A model generated the notes under the pieces. That model did not search any database. It was not told the DNA's origin and was given only the letters and a program-made list of their open reading frames with translations. From Atrina japonica (Eukaryota; Mollusca; Bivalvia; Pterioida; Pinnidae), in the NCBI GenBank assembly GCA_030159075.1, contig BROG01000153.1, forward strand, positions 1,043,501-1,107,500: DNA of 64,000 nucleotides, given 5' to 3'. Below, one piece after another: positions 9,832-25,000 of the stretch; position 1 is the first letter of the stretch, and each line of letters starts with the position of its first letter. Position numbers and translations under genes: made by a program.

Positions 9832-12800
9832 CTGAAAAAAGAGAAAAAAAACAATATCATTACATGGGAGATACATAGTGCACCCATTTATGACATGATA
9901 AAATAATGAAACTTCCAGATGTCTAGATAAGCAAAACCAAACAAATTAACCCTTTCACCCCTGAATATCTGAGTGGTATGCTTTTTTCTATTGTTTAAGA
10001 CTAGTCTATTAGGGTCTGTAGGATTGAAAGGGTTAATTAACAAATTATAAATAAATCACTAACAAATGATTAATATACATTTCAGAAACAATTCAATAGA
10101 TATGGCGTGGATGTATCTTTTTCAGTTTTTCAGATTCAGCATTTGGGTGCTTTCTTTCTGCCATTATGCAGACACAGGAAGGTTCTATAAGAAGACATCT
10201 AGTTGCAATACCAGTCAGACGCTCCCAAAATTACCAAGAGCGATAACTCTAAGATAGATTTGTTAAATATTCTTTTTTCTATGTGAACTAATTGTGAAAT
10301 ATATGTAATAAGTTTTGTGCTACAATTCAAGTTTTTGTGAGCAATATTAAAACAGAAAAAAATCTAGTATAGGATAGTGTTTTCTGTACTTTCTAATGTT
10401 ACATCGTTTTGACAATATTGCCTACTTCTCTGTCATCCTTAAAACAAATTTATGACAAAAATTTGGTACTTGGCCAACAGTTTATAAATAAAGGTGACTC
10501 TTGATCACGCAAACATCGAAACCTTGAAGTTCTTGAAGTTTTTGTACAATTAAGTAAATTAACTCTCAATCTCTCGAACATTGAAACAATGAAGTTATTG
10601 AAACCTCGAAGTTGATTCGAAGTCCCAATTTGTATATCCCTTTATATTTCACTCTGGAAACCTCTTGAAGTTCCAGTAATTATGGGGAATTACTAAAAAG
10701 CCAATGCCGTACGTAAGCCAGAACGACACCAGAATCCTTACCTGGAAGATGAAACAAAACGTTTTTTGATAACCATGTGACAACTAGGCCCTGACCTAAC
10801 GGAGTAGTGATTGTACAAAATCTTTTGAGTTAAGATTTTGAGTATAAGTGTCACAGCCAAGTGGTATTTTAACTTTTAGATAAAGTGGTACTGTTGGCTA
10901 ATGCAACATTATATACATGCATATGTTGATGACCGTTTATATCCTAATTGGATATACATAACAAGGATTATGTATTCACAGGTTTTTTATATTTGAAAAC
11001 TAGGTACGAGAATTGTTTATGACAAAATTCATATGAATTATGAAAACAATATCCCTTATTTTGTATAGTATTAAGAACCTTAACATTGGTCAAAATGTTG
11101 ATTTCCAGAACTCTCCAAACCGCGGAACTCTTGAAACCTCAAAGTTTTTCGGTGGTCCCGTGGACTTTGCGGTATCGAGAGTCACCTGTACGTACTTCTT
11201 TATCTTTGGCATGCTATACAGTACATATTTATACAAGATACATAAACTAATTACATAAAAATAAAAATACTTATCAGAAGTTTACATGGTAATAATTTAT
11301 AAAGTAAAAAATTAGCATACCAGAATTTTTTATGAATACAAAAACACAAATGTTACACAAAAGGTCACTTAACCAGCAGTAATTCAAACTCAATTGAGAT
11401 GAAGGAATAGACAATCTCCATCTAATTATGAAAAATTTAAATATGTAACTGAGCTTACGACATCAATGACAACAAGAATGACAACAACAACAACAAAATG
11501 ATGATGACAATGACAACATCAAGAATGACAACAAGAATGACAAAAAAAAAATGATGATGACAATGACAACATCAAGAATGACAACAAGAATGACAACAAG
11601 AATGACAACAACAACAAAAATGATAACAATGACAACAACAACAACAACAAAAATGATGATGACAATGACAACAACAAGAATGACAACAACAACAAAAATG
11701 ATGACAATAACAATGACAACAGCAACAACAAACATTGAATTAGCAGAGAAATATATAAAAGTCTTACCAGTGATTCAGGTAATTGAACAATTTATAGAGT
11801 TCTTTTCTTCTCTGATATCCAGAGCTCTTGGGCAAGATTTTGTGGTAGGCATTGAAAAAAGATGAATCAAAGTTATCAAGCATGATTGAAAGTGTCAAAT
11901 CAAACTCTGAATGACCATAGAAACAAGCAGGATCAAACATTACTGAAAAAAAAAAGATTTATTTTTATGTCAGAAAGACAAAATGACATTAGATCAAATA
12001 TGTCTGAAATGAACAAGATCATACCTGTCAAGTCTACCGATTTCGGCGGTAGTCTACCGATTTTTCTAATCATCTACCGCTTGTCTACCGCCAAGAAAAA
12101 ATCTACCGATTTCTACCGATTTTTCTAATTTTCAACCGATTTCCCTATATTTCTACCGCTTCTTGTCCATTTTCCGGCGATCGGTAGACGTTTTTGTCAG
12201 CATTAAATGTTATAAATCGTAATTTTCAGAAAAAATAACTTGATTTCTGGCGCCTCCATATCAAAGTATTAAGACGTCTATTCTAGGTTACATAAGTCCC
12301 CTATATCTTCCATATAGTCATGAAGAACAAGGACTAATAACCCTGTTTATTAATTAATGTCATAGACCATACAGAGGTGTCATTATCGGACGTGTGCCGA
12401 CGGTAATTAAACAATGACCTGTGATGATACTGTGGACAGGTACCTTATATACAGATGATTACCTGTATAAAACATCCACACCTATAATCACTATCCATAT
12501 GTTCTGTCCTATATACAGTTATCAAAGATCAACATCATTGATGTTATATCAATTTCATGCAGCTTCTCTATCAATCCTCAATGATTTTACTTTAAAATAG
12601 CGAAGCGAGATCGTGGTGTCTTCTATGACGTCCGCACTACACATACTATACAGTGTTATACATGTATCTTAAATTTGTGATGATTTCAATACAAAAACGA
12701 TGTTTTATTTCATTTACATAATATTTTATACAACGATAATAACATCTTCTTGTAACACATTGAATTGAATTAAATAAAATGTCAGTAATGACAGTAAACA

Positions 12801-15800
12801 CAGTTATATAACCTCAATAATCTTTTTTTTTTCTTTTTAAAAGCAGATTTGATTTTTCTTTATCAAATCTCCTTTTTTTGAGTGAACTATTCAGTCAAAT
12901 TTGTTGTTTTATCTTATCAATTAATGAAAAAAGATACAATTTGAAGATAAAACACCTTCAAATAAATATTTGGGTACGCGAATATTTTGGTAAAAAATGT
13001 TCAAATCTCAAAAAAAAAAAAACCCAAACAAATGAATAAATCAAGCCTTTGACTTTAAAAAGTATCATACTTCCAAATATTTAGCAATCAAACTGAGATT
13101 ATATTTCTTCCAGGTAAATCTAGTTATTTATTTTCCGCATTCCAAACCCAACTGTTATATTAGAATATTCAAAATTTTGTATATTTTAAAATTTGTTATA
13201 ACAAATTAAGAAATACTAAATTTTAAACATTCTTATGTAACACAATGATCATAACATCATTACATGTATTAAAATTTCAAAATAAAGCCTATATCTATTC
13301 CTTATAAATTTCAAAGTCAACTAGAAAATTAAAAGAAATGTGATATATATATCATCAATATTATTGACAATAATTCCATTTAGATGCATGGCAGATATTG
13401 AAGTTTAAAATTACAATTTTTTCTTGTTATTTCGGAAGGGGGGGCACACCCTCCTGTACCCTCCCCCTTTCACTTATTTCGACGCAATTGGTAAACGCAT
13501 ATATATGAGAACGACAATGCATTCAGAAAAATTGTACGCATTTTCTACCCCAGACAAATTTCCTAATGTTGACAGGTATGCAAGATGCATATGAAAACAC
13601 CTTGTCCCCAAAGAGTTACACCATTCAGATAGATATAAAAGTCCCATAACTCTGGTAAATATTGCCAAATGTTTGTTGTAATCATTCTTTGTTTTAATGA
13701 TATAAAATATCATCCCAAATGTTGCTTTATTTACAAAACAAGGCTTTTGGTCTTTAACCAGGTTCATTGTAACCAGGTTGTCATCTCAAGACAACCTTTT
13801 AAAACTGACTCACACCATATAGCTGAAAAGTTGTGGAGTGTGGCATATAAAACAGATATAACAGAATGTTGCAAACAGGCAGACAAAATCAAATTCCCCC
13901 CCACCCCAGACCTTCCCCTGCCTCTTCAATCCCATGGGCATAAAAAGCTGCAATTTACCAACCAACAATGACATAACGTTTGATATACAAATAGAGACAG
14001 TACCCCTCTTTCACACACTATAATAAAAATTCTTAAATTCCTATATATTTTGTGAAAATTGATTGTGAAACCCATTTTGGCAGCTATTATTTTTCAAATG
14101 ATTAATTCGACCTTACTATTTTATAATACATACAACACTGAACTTGACTATTTCACAAAATATACTGTATGTGTATTTAAATTAGCGCACTCATATTTTA
14201 GCACTCGCAAGGGGTAAACACTTATTAGCGCAATCTTGAATTTGCACAATTAATTTCATTAGCTTTGTCATGTATACAGAATGACAGGATTGATAAATTT
14301 TAGCGCTGCCCTTGAATTAGCGCAATGACTTGAGCGCAAAAGGCGGTAATATTAGAATACAGCTAAAATAAGTACACGTACAGTATAGGAATATAAGATG
14401 TTTTATGCCTCACAAAGTATAGCTCTTGTTTGTTATTGTACATCAATCTAAATTATAAAAAATGAAATATTTTGGGGGGAAAACACAGCTTATGCCCCTT
14501 TAAAATTTGTCTGATCTTGTCACATCTATTTCCATTTTGAAATAAAGACTTGTCACAGATGTAAGGACTGCCATCTATACAAGTACCTGGTCCATCTGCG
14601 GTTTCTCCAACATTTCCTTCCCACAGATCTCCATGTAGCAAAGCAGGCTTTATAGTAAGTTCATGGAAGAATTCTGGTAACCTGAGCTGGAGTTGTGACC
14701 ATAATTCTGAGGCTTCTCTGTCACCATACTACAAAGTCATATGTATACATTGGAACCTCGATCACTATTAAGATCATCTGATTGACTGGTTAAAAGTGGT
14801 CTGATTAGTGAAATGGTTTGTTTAAGTAAGGGTTTAGACTCATTTAATATTTATTGAGAAATCTACAAGAGACTGAATATTTCAATCTCATACACAATAT
14901 CTTGATCAATCTGTGTCAATGTCTAAAAAGTTGTCCCAAAAACAGGTGATCATGTAACCAACAGAATGAGTAAGAAACCAAATTACTCAAAATAGGGATG
15001 CTTTACAGGAAAATATAGTCCCTATATTTATGACCATTTTTAAAAACTATTTTTTCCTCATATAGTATTTTAATCTATGTCAGCACTGAAAATATGTGCA
15101 AAAAGACCTATAACTTATAAAGAACAAAATCTATAGTATATTTATATATTTTTCAAGAAACTGGAAAAAATCACAATGCTGACAGAGATTGATCTAGAGT
15201 GCAAGGACCGGAAACTATTTGTAAGAGATAGTGAATATTTGTGGTCTTAAAGTGCACCCCAAACGCTATATACAACTTTTCAAAAATTGTTAGTATATGA
15301 TGCAAAAATGCATATGTCCGACGTCTCGTTCCAGAGATATAAGCCGACTAAGTTGGGTTTTTGTTACCTGCGGGAAATCCAATCAAGAGAAAAATCTGAA
15401 AACTTCTAATGGCTGTGACGTCATCCAAGGAACACCCAGTACAATAGCCATTGGTGGGTATAGTGAAAGTGGGCAAGTTTTCTAGTTCAGAATCCAGTTT
15501 GGAAGATGATTTTTATGCTCAATCCTGAAGTGACGACGAAAGAGATTCTCATAATAATTGCGAGATGTTAAGTGTTTTACAATAAATATAATTAATTCAG
15601 CAGAGAAGTATGTGCTAAATATGTCTTTATAATCACCGCTATGTATAGAAATACTAGCGTCCGGTGTTTTCCAACAACTTGGCTGTTGTGTACAATACCT
15701 CATAAACATAAACTCTCAGATGTTGTCATTTTGGCGCTTACATCTTTTAATCCCCATTGAAGTCAGGGAATCACTTACAGTGAGACGACACGTGAAATAA

Positions 15801-16044
15801 AACGTTAGAATTTAGAATAGCGGACATTTGTAAATAAACTTATTATCAATAGGACTTCCAAATGGGCATATGTTAAAATAAATATGTGACAATTCTTTTG
15901 CATGCATTTGACAAAGGTATCGCTATTTTTACAAAAGTGTATTGAAAATTAATTCATGATATTGATAACTAAAAATACATATATATAAAACAAAATCACA
16001 AAAAAAAAACCCAAAAAAAACCCAAGTAAATAAGTCAGCTAAAA

Positions 16045-16082
<38 letters not shown>

Positions 16083-19000
16083 AAACAATTATATATCAAT
16101 TGTTAAAATATAGATGTAAACTAGTGTCATTTACGGGTGAATTAAAAAAATGCATATACTCAAATTTTAATGGAGTGTTTATTATCTGTACGATATTCAA
16201 AACAGTATGGCAGACGAACAAAATTTGAAAATATTGAGAGGTCTTTTAAACAGCTTCAGGATTAATATACAATGTGGGAGAAATACTTTTTCCAGTTTGA
16301 TGTTACAGTAGATAGGTTAAAATAATCGAAACACGTAAACGTAAATAAAATTTGAAGATAGGTTTCATATCATCTCAAAGAGGCTGTGAACAGAAACGCT
16401 GGGACATATATAATTCTCCGATTTTACCCAGCGTTTCCACAGAAATTACCCAGCCTTCTGCAAGTGAACTAGCAAACATTCTCACAAAAATCATCTTAGT
16501 TTCCAGTGGTGCTCAAACCTGCACTGACAAGAATTGTTCAAAGTGCGATGCTCTAACCTCTAAACAAATCCAAGAGAGATAAAATACTAGGTCTAAGAGA
16601 TGACACTTACATCTTTTTCTATTAGGTCCATCTGCAGCTGTAGTTTTTTCCCAAAGAATGTCTGAAAAAGTACATTATAAGCCTGTAAGCAAGTGTGAAT
16701 TGTGATGCAGAAAATGAAAAGGTGAATCAAACTGGCAACATTATATTGTGTCACATAAACACTACTGACAACATTGTATTGTGTCACATAAACACAACTG
16801 ATAACATCATATTATGTCACATAAACACTACTGATAACATCATATTATGTCACATAAACACTACTGATAACATTGTATTATGTTACATAAATTCTACTGA
16901 CAACATTGTATTATGTCACATAAACACTACTGACAACATCATATTGTGTCACATAAACACTACTGACAACATCATATCATGTCACATAAACACTACTGAC
17001 AACATTGTATTGTGTCACATAAACACTACTGACAACATTGTATTGTGTCACATAAACACTACTGACAACATTGTATTGTCACATAAACACTACTGACAAC
17101 ATCATATTGTGTCACATAAACACTACTGACAACATTGTATTGTGTCACATAAACACTACTGACAACATTGTATTGTGTCACATAAACACTACTGACAACA
17201 TCATATCATGTCATATAAACACTACTGACAACATTGTATTGTGTCACATAAACACTACTGACAACATTGTATTGTGTCACATAAACACTACTGACAACAT
17301 CATATTATGTCACATAAACACTACTGATAACATCATATTATGTCACATAAACACTACTGAAAACATTGTATTATGTCACATAAACACTACTGATAGCATC
17401 ATATTGTGTAACATAAACAGTACTGACAACATCATATTATGTCACATTAACAGTACTGACAACATTGTATTATGTCAAATAAACAGTACTGACAACATTA
17501 TATCGTCACTTAAATTAATATTATTGACAACATTATATTGTATATACATAAACACTGCATGCAGACAACACGATACAAAATTGTACACAAAAATATTGCT
17601 GATAACATCAAGCCACCAACACTGCTGAGAACATGAAAATGCAGATACATGTATAAAACATACATGTACATAACTTCTGTTGACAATTTGATAACTACAC
17701 AAAAATGACATTTACACAATATATTTCAATTATACAGAAGGACCTCTGTGGCTGAATGGTTAGAGAATCAAGCTTTGAACCATGAAGTCGGTCACATCTG
17801 GTCAGCATAGTTTCTATCGACCCACTGGAACCTAAGCTTATTTTTGTGAGAAAGTTTGCCACTTTACTTGCGGGAGGCCAGTGATCTCTTCCAGGGTACA
17901 TTGTAACAGGGTTCTCTCCTCCACCAATAAATATTGGCTGCCACCACATAACTGAAAAATTTTTGAGTGTGGTGTAAAACAACATTTAAAATTCAAATTC
18001 AACTATACAGAACATTAACGTCAACATGACAATATATGCTAACACTGACTTACCATCCAGTCATCTTCCCATGTGTTGTCCTGGGCAATATATCCACAAC
18101 AAGTAGTGACATCAAAGCCGAACTTGTCAACATACTTGTAATATTCACTCCTACCCACAAACCCTGCACTATGTTTTGCTTTACTTTCTAGCTCAGCATT
18201 AAGAAGATGAAGTCTGCAAAAACAAAACAAAATGTGGATATACACGTGACAGTCAGAAATCTGGACCAGCTTGTTGAAGTTTTTTACATTTAGTCAAGAA
18301 TTTTGCACTGATATAGAGATGGCACTAGCTTAAGGTGAAGTGCTACAAATTTTGACCTGTGCTATGAACTGACATCATTGCAGTGAGGGTTCTTTTCTCT
18401 CCACATATACAATGACAGACCCTCTATTTTAAGTCTTATTTGACAGACCCTTGACCTTTACATTATACATGTATGTCCAGCACTTGGCAAAGGAACTGTG
18501 ACTCATTAATAATTTTAAAAATATGTGGTATGACCTAGTATCTGGAATTTGACCTGGGACTTCCCACTTGCAGGTTGATTGCTCTTTCACTAGACCATAC
18601 AGTTGAAAAACAAATATCCAGATTTTGAGCACTGTAAGCGCTCAGAGACTCATGGTCTTGGTCAAGGTTTATTATCACTTCATGAGTAGATGAAAATATT
18701 GCTCTAACATAGAAATGGTCATATTCACAGCAGTGTACAAGAATTTAAAGATTATAGAAATATAAAGGATCGAGAATATCATAAAATTCTAAAAAGGAAA
18801 ATCATACAAACCGAGCCATTAATTCTCCTAATTTTTCTGAAAAATTGTTTAACTTTTTAAAGTTGAGATGTTCCATTATGAGGAAAGAACCTCCATCTGG
18901 GTGGTCCAACACCTGAATAACCAAAGTTAAACACAGAATATTTACAAATTCAAGTTTGTGTATTATAGAATGACTTGATAAACAGAAACAACTTTACAGA

Positions 19001-22000
19001 GAATTATTTGAGTCATACAAAGTAATCTGAATCATCTATAAAGTTATCTAAGACATATAAATCCAAGTCTGAATCATCTAAACAATACCTGAGTCATATA
19101 AAGTAATCTGAACACATGTATAACTCATCAAAATAATCTGAATCACCTATACATTAGTCATAAACCCATACAAAATCTAAGACAATCTAGTCTGAATCAT
19201 CTAAACAGTTATAATGGGAATCATATAAACATAATCAAACTACAGAACAATATGAATCATCTACAGTTATAAAAATTATCATAAAAGTTATCTAAGTCAT
19301 ATAAAGTAATCTGAATCGGGTATATATAAGTCAAACTCCTACAAAATAATCTGAATCATCTACACAATTATCTGAGCTGAATCTTGTACAACAATCTGTG
19401 TAGGCCATTTTACAATGATATAAGTCAAATACAGCAATCTGAATCAAAAGCAGCAATCTTTGCATCATAAACTACACTCAAATTAAGCAACAAGTAGCTA
19501 CCTGGGTAATTATACAATAAGCACATAAATGTATTCCAGATATGGGCATACATACACATTTTGAGTCACACACAATACTAACATGTCCCATACAGAAATG
19601 TGAGTCACATGCAAAACTCAATGTCCAATGCAGATACACTGTACCTGAGTCACATACAATACTCAATATTCCATACAGAAATCTGTCACATATACTTCTA
19701 ATTGTCCCATACAGATATCTGAGTCACATACAATGCTCAATGGCCCATACATATATTTGAGTCACATACAATACTTGATGTCCAACACAGAAATATGTGC
19801 CACATATATTTTTAATTGATTCATTCAGTAACCTGAATCACACACAACACACATTATTGCATGATACAGAAATATGAGTCACATACAATCTGAGTAATGC
19901 ACAACAATCTAATTACATACAGCAATCTGTCATGCATAGTAATCTAAGTCATGCATAGCAATCTGAGTCATATACAGCAATCTGAGTCATATTCAACAAT
20001 CTGAGTCATGTGCAGCAATCTGAGTCATGCACAACAATCTGAGTCACATACAGCAATCTGAGTCATGAACAGCAATCTGAGTCACATACAGCAATTCAAG
20101 TCATGCACAGCAAACCTAGTCCTGCACAATAGTTAGAGACACATTTAATTTATTATAACAGTAGGAGTCCCATAGTAAAGTAATTGTTGTTACATAAGGC
20201 AATCTAATATCTCATACATATACAATGTATATATAAATGTATATACAGAAATCTGAGTTTCATAGAAATTCAAAAACCTCAATCACAAATATCAAAATTG
20301 AATACTGAGCATTCTGAAATACATGCACTACCTTACAGTCACATACCTTCATCTGAATCACATACAGCAATTTGAATCATGAATCATGCAATCAAATAAC
20401 AGCAATGTGTCGGTCACAAACAGCATTCTGAAGCATAAGCAATGAAAGTCAAATAAAGCAATGTGATCACAGTAATAACCTCTAACAAACTGATCACAGT
20501 ATTCACCTCTAACAAAGCAACAATCTGATTATAATATTAACCTCTAACAAAGCAACAATGTGATCACAGTATTAACCTCTAACAAAGCTGCAATCTGATT
20601 ATAATATTAACCTCTAACAAAGCAACAATCTGATCACAGTATTAACCTCTAACAAAGCAACAATCTGATCACAGTATTACCTTCTAACAAAGCAACAATC
20701 TGATCACAGTATTAACCTCTAACAAAGCAGCTGTCTGATTACAGTATTAACCCCTAACAAAGCAACAGTCAAATCACAGTATTAACCTCTAACAAAGCAG
20801 CTGTCTTATCACAGTGTTAACCTCTGACAAAGCAGCTATCCAGTCTGATCACAGTATTAACCTCTAACAAAGCAACAATCTGATCACAGTATTAACCTCT
20901 AAAAAGCAACAATCTGATCACATCACAGTATTAACCTCTTACAAAGCAGCAAATTGGATAACCAAACAGTTTTTAAATAAAACAGACAGTAATTCCAAAG
21001 CACAAGTAGTTCAAGTAAAAATTATAGCAACCTGGTTTATGAAACAATTTAATTTACAGTCACATATATGTATATGTATGTGTATGTGTGTAGGTGTGTA
21101 TTTGTGTGGTTGTGTTTATGTGTATTTGTGTGATTGTGTTTATGTGTATATGTGTGATTGTTTTTAGGTGTGTGTTTGTGTTCAGGTGTATGTGTGAGTA
21201 TGTGCTGTTGTGTTTGTGTGTGTGATTGCATATAGGTGTGTGTGTGTTTGTGGGTAATTGTATATAAGTATGTGTGTGTGTGTGCATGTGAGTGATTAAC
21301 CTCTAACAACAAATCAACAATGTGTGTGTGTGTGTGTGTGTTGTTGTGTTTGTGTTTATGTGTGTGTGTGACTGTGTTTAGGTGTGTGTGATTGTGTTTA
21401 TGTGTATGTGTGTGTGTTGTTGTGTTTGTGTTTATGTGTGTATGTGTGTGTGACTGTGTTTAGATGTGTATGTGTGTGATTGTGTTTATGTGTATGTGTG
21501 TGTGATTGTATTTCGGTGTGTATGAGTGTGATTGTGTTTATGTGTATGTGTGTGTGATTGTGTTTATGTGTATGTGTGTGACTGTGTTAATATGTGTGAT
21601 TGTATTTATGTGTATGTGTGTTTGATTGTGTTTAGGTGTGTATGTGTGTGATTGTGTTTATGTGTATGTGTGTTTGATTGTGTTTAGGTGTGTATGTGTG
21701 TGATTGTGTTTATGTGTATGTGTGTTGTGATTGTGTTTAGGTGTGTATGTGTGTGATTGTGTTTATGTGTATGTGTGTGACTGTGTTTATGTGTATGTGT
21801 GTGTAATTGTGTTTATGTGTATGTGTGAAATTGTGTTTAGGCATGTATGTGTGTGTAATTGTGTTTATGTGTATGTGTGTGGAACTGTATAAATGTGTAT
21901 GTGTGTTGATTGTGTTAAGGTGTGTATGTGTGATTGTGTTTATGTGTGTGATTGTGTTTTTGTGTGTGATTGTGTTTATGTGTATGTGTGTGTGATTGTG

Positions 22001-25000
22001 TTTAGGTGTGTATGTGTGTGTGATTGTGTTTAGGTGTGTATGTGTGTGATTGTGTTTAGGTGTGTATGTGCATGAATGCGTTTATGTGTGTATGTGTGTG
22101 ATTGTATTTAGGTGTGTATGTGTGTAATTGTGTTTATGTGTATGTGTGTGTGATTGTGTTTAGGTGTGTATGTGTGTGATTGTGTTTAGGTGTGTATGTG
22201 TGTGATTGTGTTTAGGTGTGTATGTGTGTGATTGTGTTTAGGTGTGTATGTGTGTGATTGTGTTTATGTGTATGTGTGTGTGATTGTGTTTAGGTGTGTA
22301 TGTGTGTAATTGTGTTTATGTGTATGTGTGTGTGATTGTGTTTAGGTGTGTATGTATGTGATTGTGTTTATGTGTATGTGTGTTTCATTGTGTTTAGGTG
22401 TGTATGTGTGTGATTTTGTGTATGTGTATGTGTGTTTGATTGTGTTTAGGTGTATATGTGTGTGATTGTGTTTATGTGTATGTGTGTGTTATTGTGTTTA
22501 TGTGTATGTGTGTAATTGTGTTTAGGCATGTATGTGTGTTTAATTGTGTTTATGTGTATTTGTGTAACTGTATTAATGTGTATGTGTGTTGATGTGTTTA
22601 GGTGTGTATGTGTGATTGTGTTTAGGTGTGTGATTGTGTTTAGGTGTGTATGTGTGTTATTGTGTTTAGGTGTGTATGTGTGTGATTGTGTTTAGGTGTG
22701 TATGTGTGTTATTGTGTTTAGGTGTAGGTCCTATGTGTGACTGTGTTGAGATGTATGTGTGAGTGATTTTGTTTGTTTGTGTGTGTGATTGTGCGTGCAT
22801 GTGTGTTTGTATAATTGTGTTTATGTGATTGTATTTATGTGTGTGATATTGCTTAAGATATGTGTGCATGTAGGTATGTGTGATTTTGTTTAGATATGTA
22901 TGTGTGTTTGTGTGTGCCACTGTGTACACTGTATGTGTGACAAGGTAGATGAAGTTCTTATTTACTTTAATTGGCTGTGGGACTCTAACAACATCCATAT
23001 CATACAGGCACTGTAAACTTTTAAATTCTCCATCAAACATTAGACGAGCCTGACAAAATAACAATGTGGATAAAATGTAGGCTTATACATATACATATAA
23101 TGTCATTCTATGATGAATCTTTATAAAGTAAAATTAAGATATTATCTCGGTGGTAAAAGGTTGAAACCATGGATTACAGAGAAATATATATCAAATACAA
23201 TATGCTTCAACAGATATTATTTTAAGTCAGAGCAGTCAATTGTTTTGTTTTTAAAATTTACATTCACACTGAAAAAATGTATTTTTATGGGGTGCCGTTT
23301 TAGTATTTATTCACTATTTTCTGATATCACAAATTTATTTTTTGATATTAAAAAAATTAATTTGTGATATCAGAAATTCAATTTTTTTTATATCAGGAAT
23401 TAGAGAGTGATTTTTTATATATAAAATTTGACTTTTTTATATCAAAAAAAGAATTTTTGATATTAGAAATTCTATTTCTGAATATCAGAAAATCATTTTC
23501 TGATATAAAAAAATATGTAGCATTATTTGATATAAAAAAATCAAATTTCTTATATAAAAAATGATTTTCTGATATAAAAAATAACCTCTATTTTCTCATA
23601 TCAAGAATTAGATTTTTTATATATCACAAAATACCAATTTCTGATATTAGACAATGTGATTTTTTTATATCAGAAAGTACTCCATATCAACCTAAATAAA
23701 TGATCCCTGTCAGGACCGAGGTAAATGGTCCGCAGTAAAAAGGGCCTAATAACATGTGGTCTTGTATCTGACGAGAAATCTTAGGGAGCAATAATTGTTG
23801 TATGATACAATTCTGATAGTAAATAAAGACAATTTCAGATATAAAACAATTGAATTTGTGATGTTAAAAAACTGAATTTCTGATATCAAAAATTCAATTT
23901 TTGATATATAAAATGTTTTGATATAAAAAAATGAATATTTGATATTAAAATTTTTTTTCTGATACTAGAAATTTGATTAAACTCCGCCTGTGGGCTCTTT
24001 GAGTCAACAGCCGGTCCCAAGCCCGGATAAAGGAGGAGGGTTGGGCGTGGGGTTAGCAACCCCACCCCGTAAAAACCCGCATGCTACAGAAACATCCACA
24101 ACTACCCAAGAAACTCCAGTCCTGGGAGAAGAGGGTCCTGCTCTGGCAGGACATAGGACGTGCTGGGGCCAAAGCCGAAAGGAAGCTTCAGTGCCGACAA
24201 CCCTTATGTCAACCAGGACGACCACCACCATCGGTACATGGAATGTCAAGACCATGTACGAAGCAGGGAAGGTAGCACAAGTGTCAGCAGAGATGCGCCG
24301 ATACAACATCGCCCTGCTAGGACTGAGCGAGACAAGATGGCTACAGGCTGGTCAATTAAGACTAGCTACAGGCGAACTCTTGTTGTACTCAGGACACGAA
24401 GATGAGAACGCAGCACACACCGATGGCGTAACAATCATGCTTTCAAGAACAGCACAGAAAGCTCTGATTGGGTGGGAAGCGCACGGTCCAAGGATTATAA
24501 CAGCAACCTTCAGGACCAAGAAGAAGAACATCAAGATGAATGTGATCCAATGCTACGCACCCACCAATGACCATGACGAAGAATCCAAAGACCTGTTCTA
24601 TAACAGACTACAGGCAGTCCTAGACAAGCTTAGGGACAAAGACATCAACATCCTAATGGGGGATTTAAACGCAAAGGTGGGATCTGACAACAGAGGCTAT
24701 GAGGAAGTGATGGGACAACATGCCCTCGGAGAGATGAACGAAAACGGAGAAAAATTTGCCGACCTCTGTGGACTAAACAACCTTGTCATCAGAGGCAGCA
24801 TCTTCGCCCACAAGAGGATACACAAGGCCACCTGGGTATCACCTGACCATGTCACTGAAAACCAAATAGACCACCTCTGTATCAACAGGAAGTTTAGAAG
24901 ATCTCTTCAAGACGTGCGAGTAAGAAGGGGAGCAGACGCAGCATCAGACCACCACCTTCTGACTGCGAGACTCAAGCTGAAGCTGAAGAGAACCGACAGG

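Noticed and set aside
16730..17520. CRISPR-like regular repeat array
   Set aside because: No unique spacers; units are contiguous, and the genome is clearly eukaryotic.
16695..17628. Long [14 protein letters not shown] open frames
   Set aside because: Produced by a 33-bp minisatellite whose length is a multiple of 3; antisense inside an FN3K intron.
21049..23064. His/Thr-rich minus-strand frames
   Set aside because: Translation of the GT-rich minisatellite; the right part merely runs into the true FN3K exon 2.
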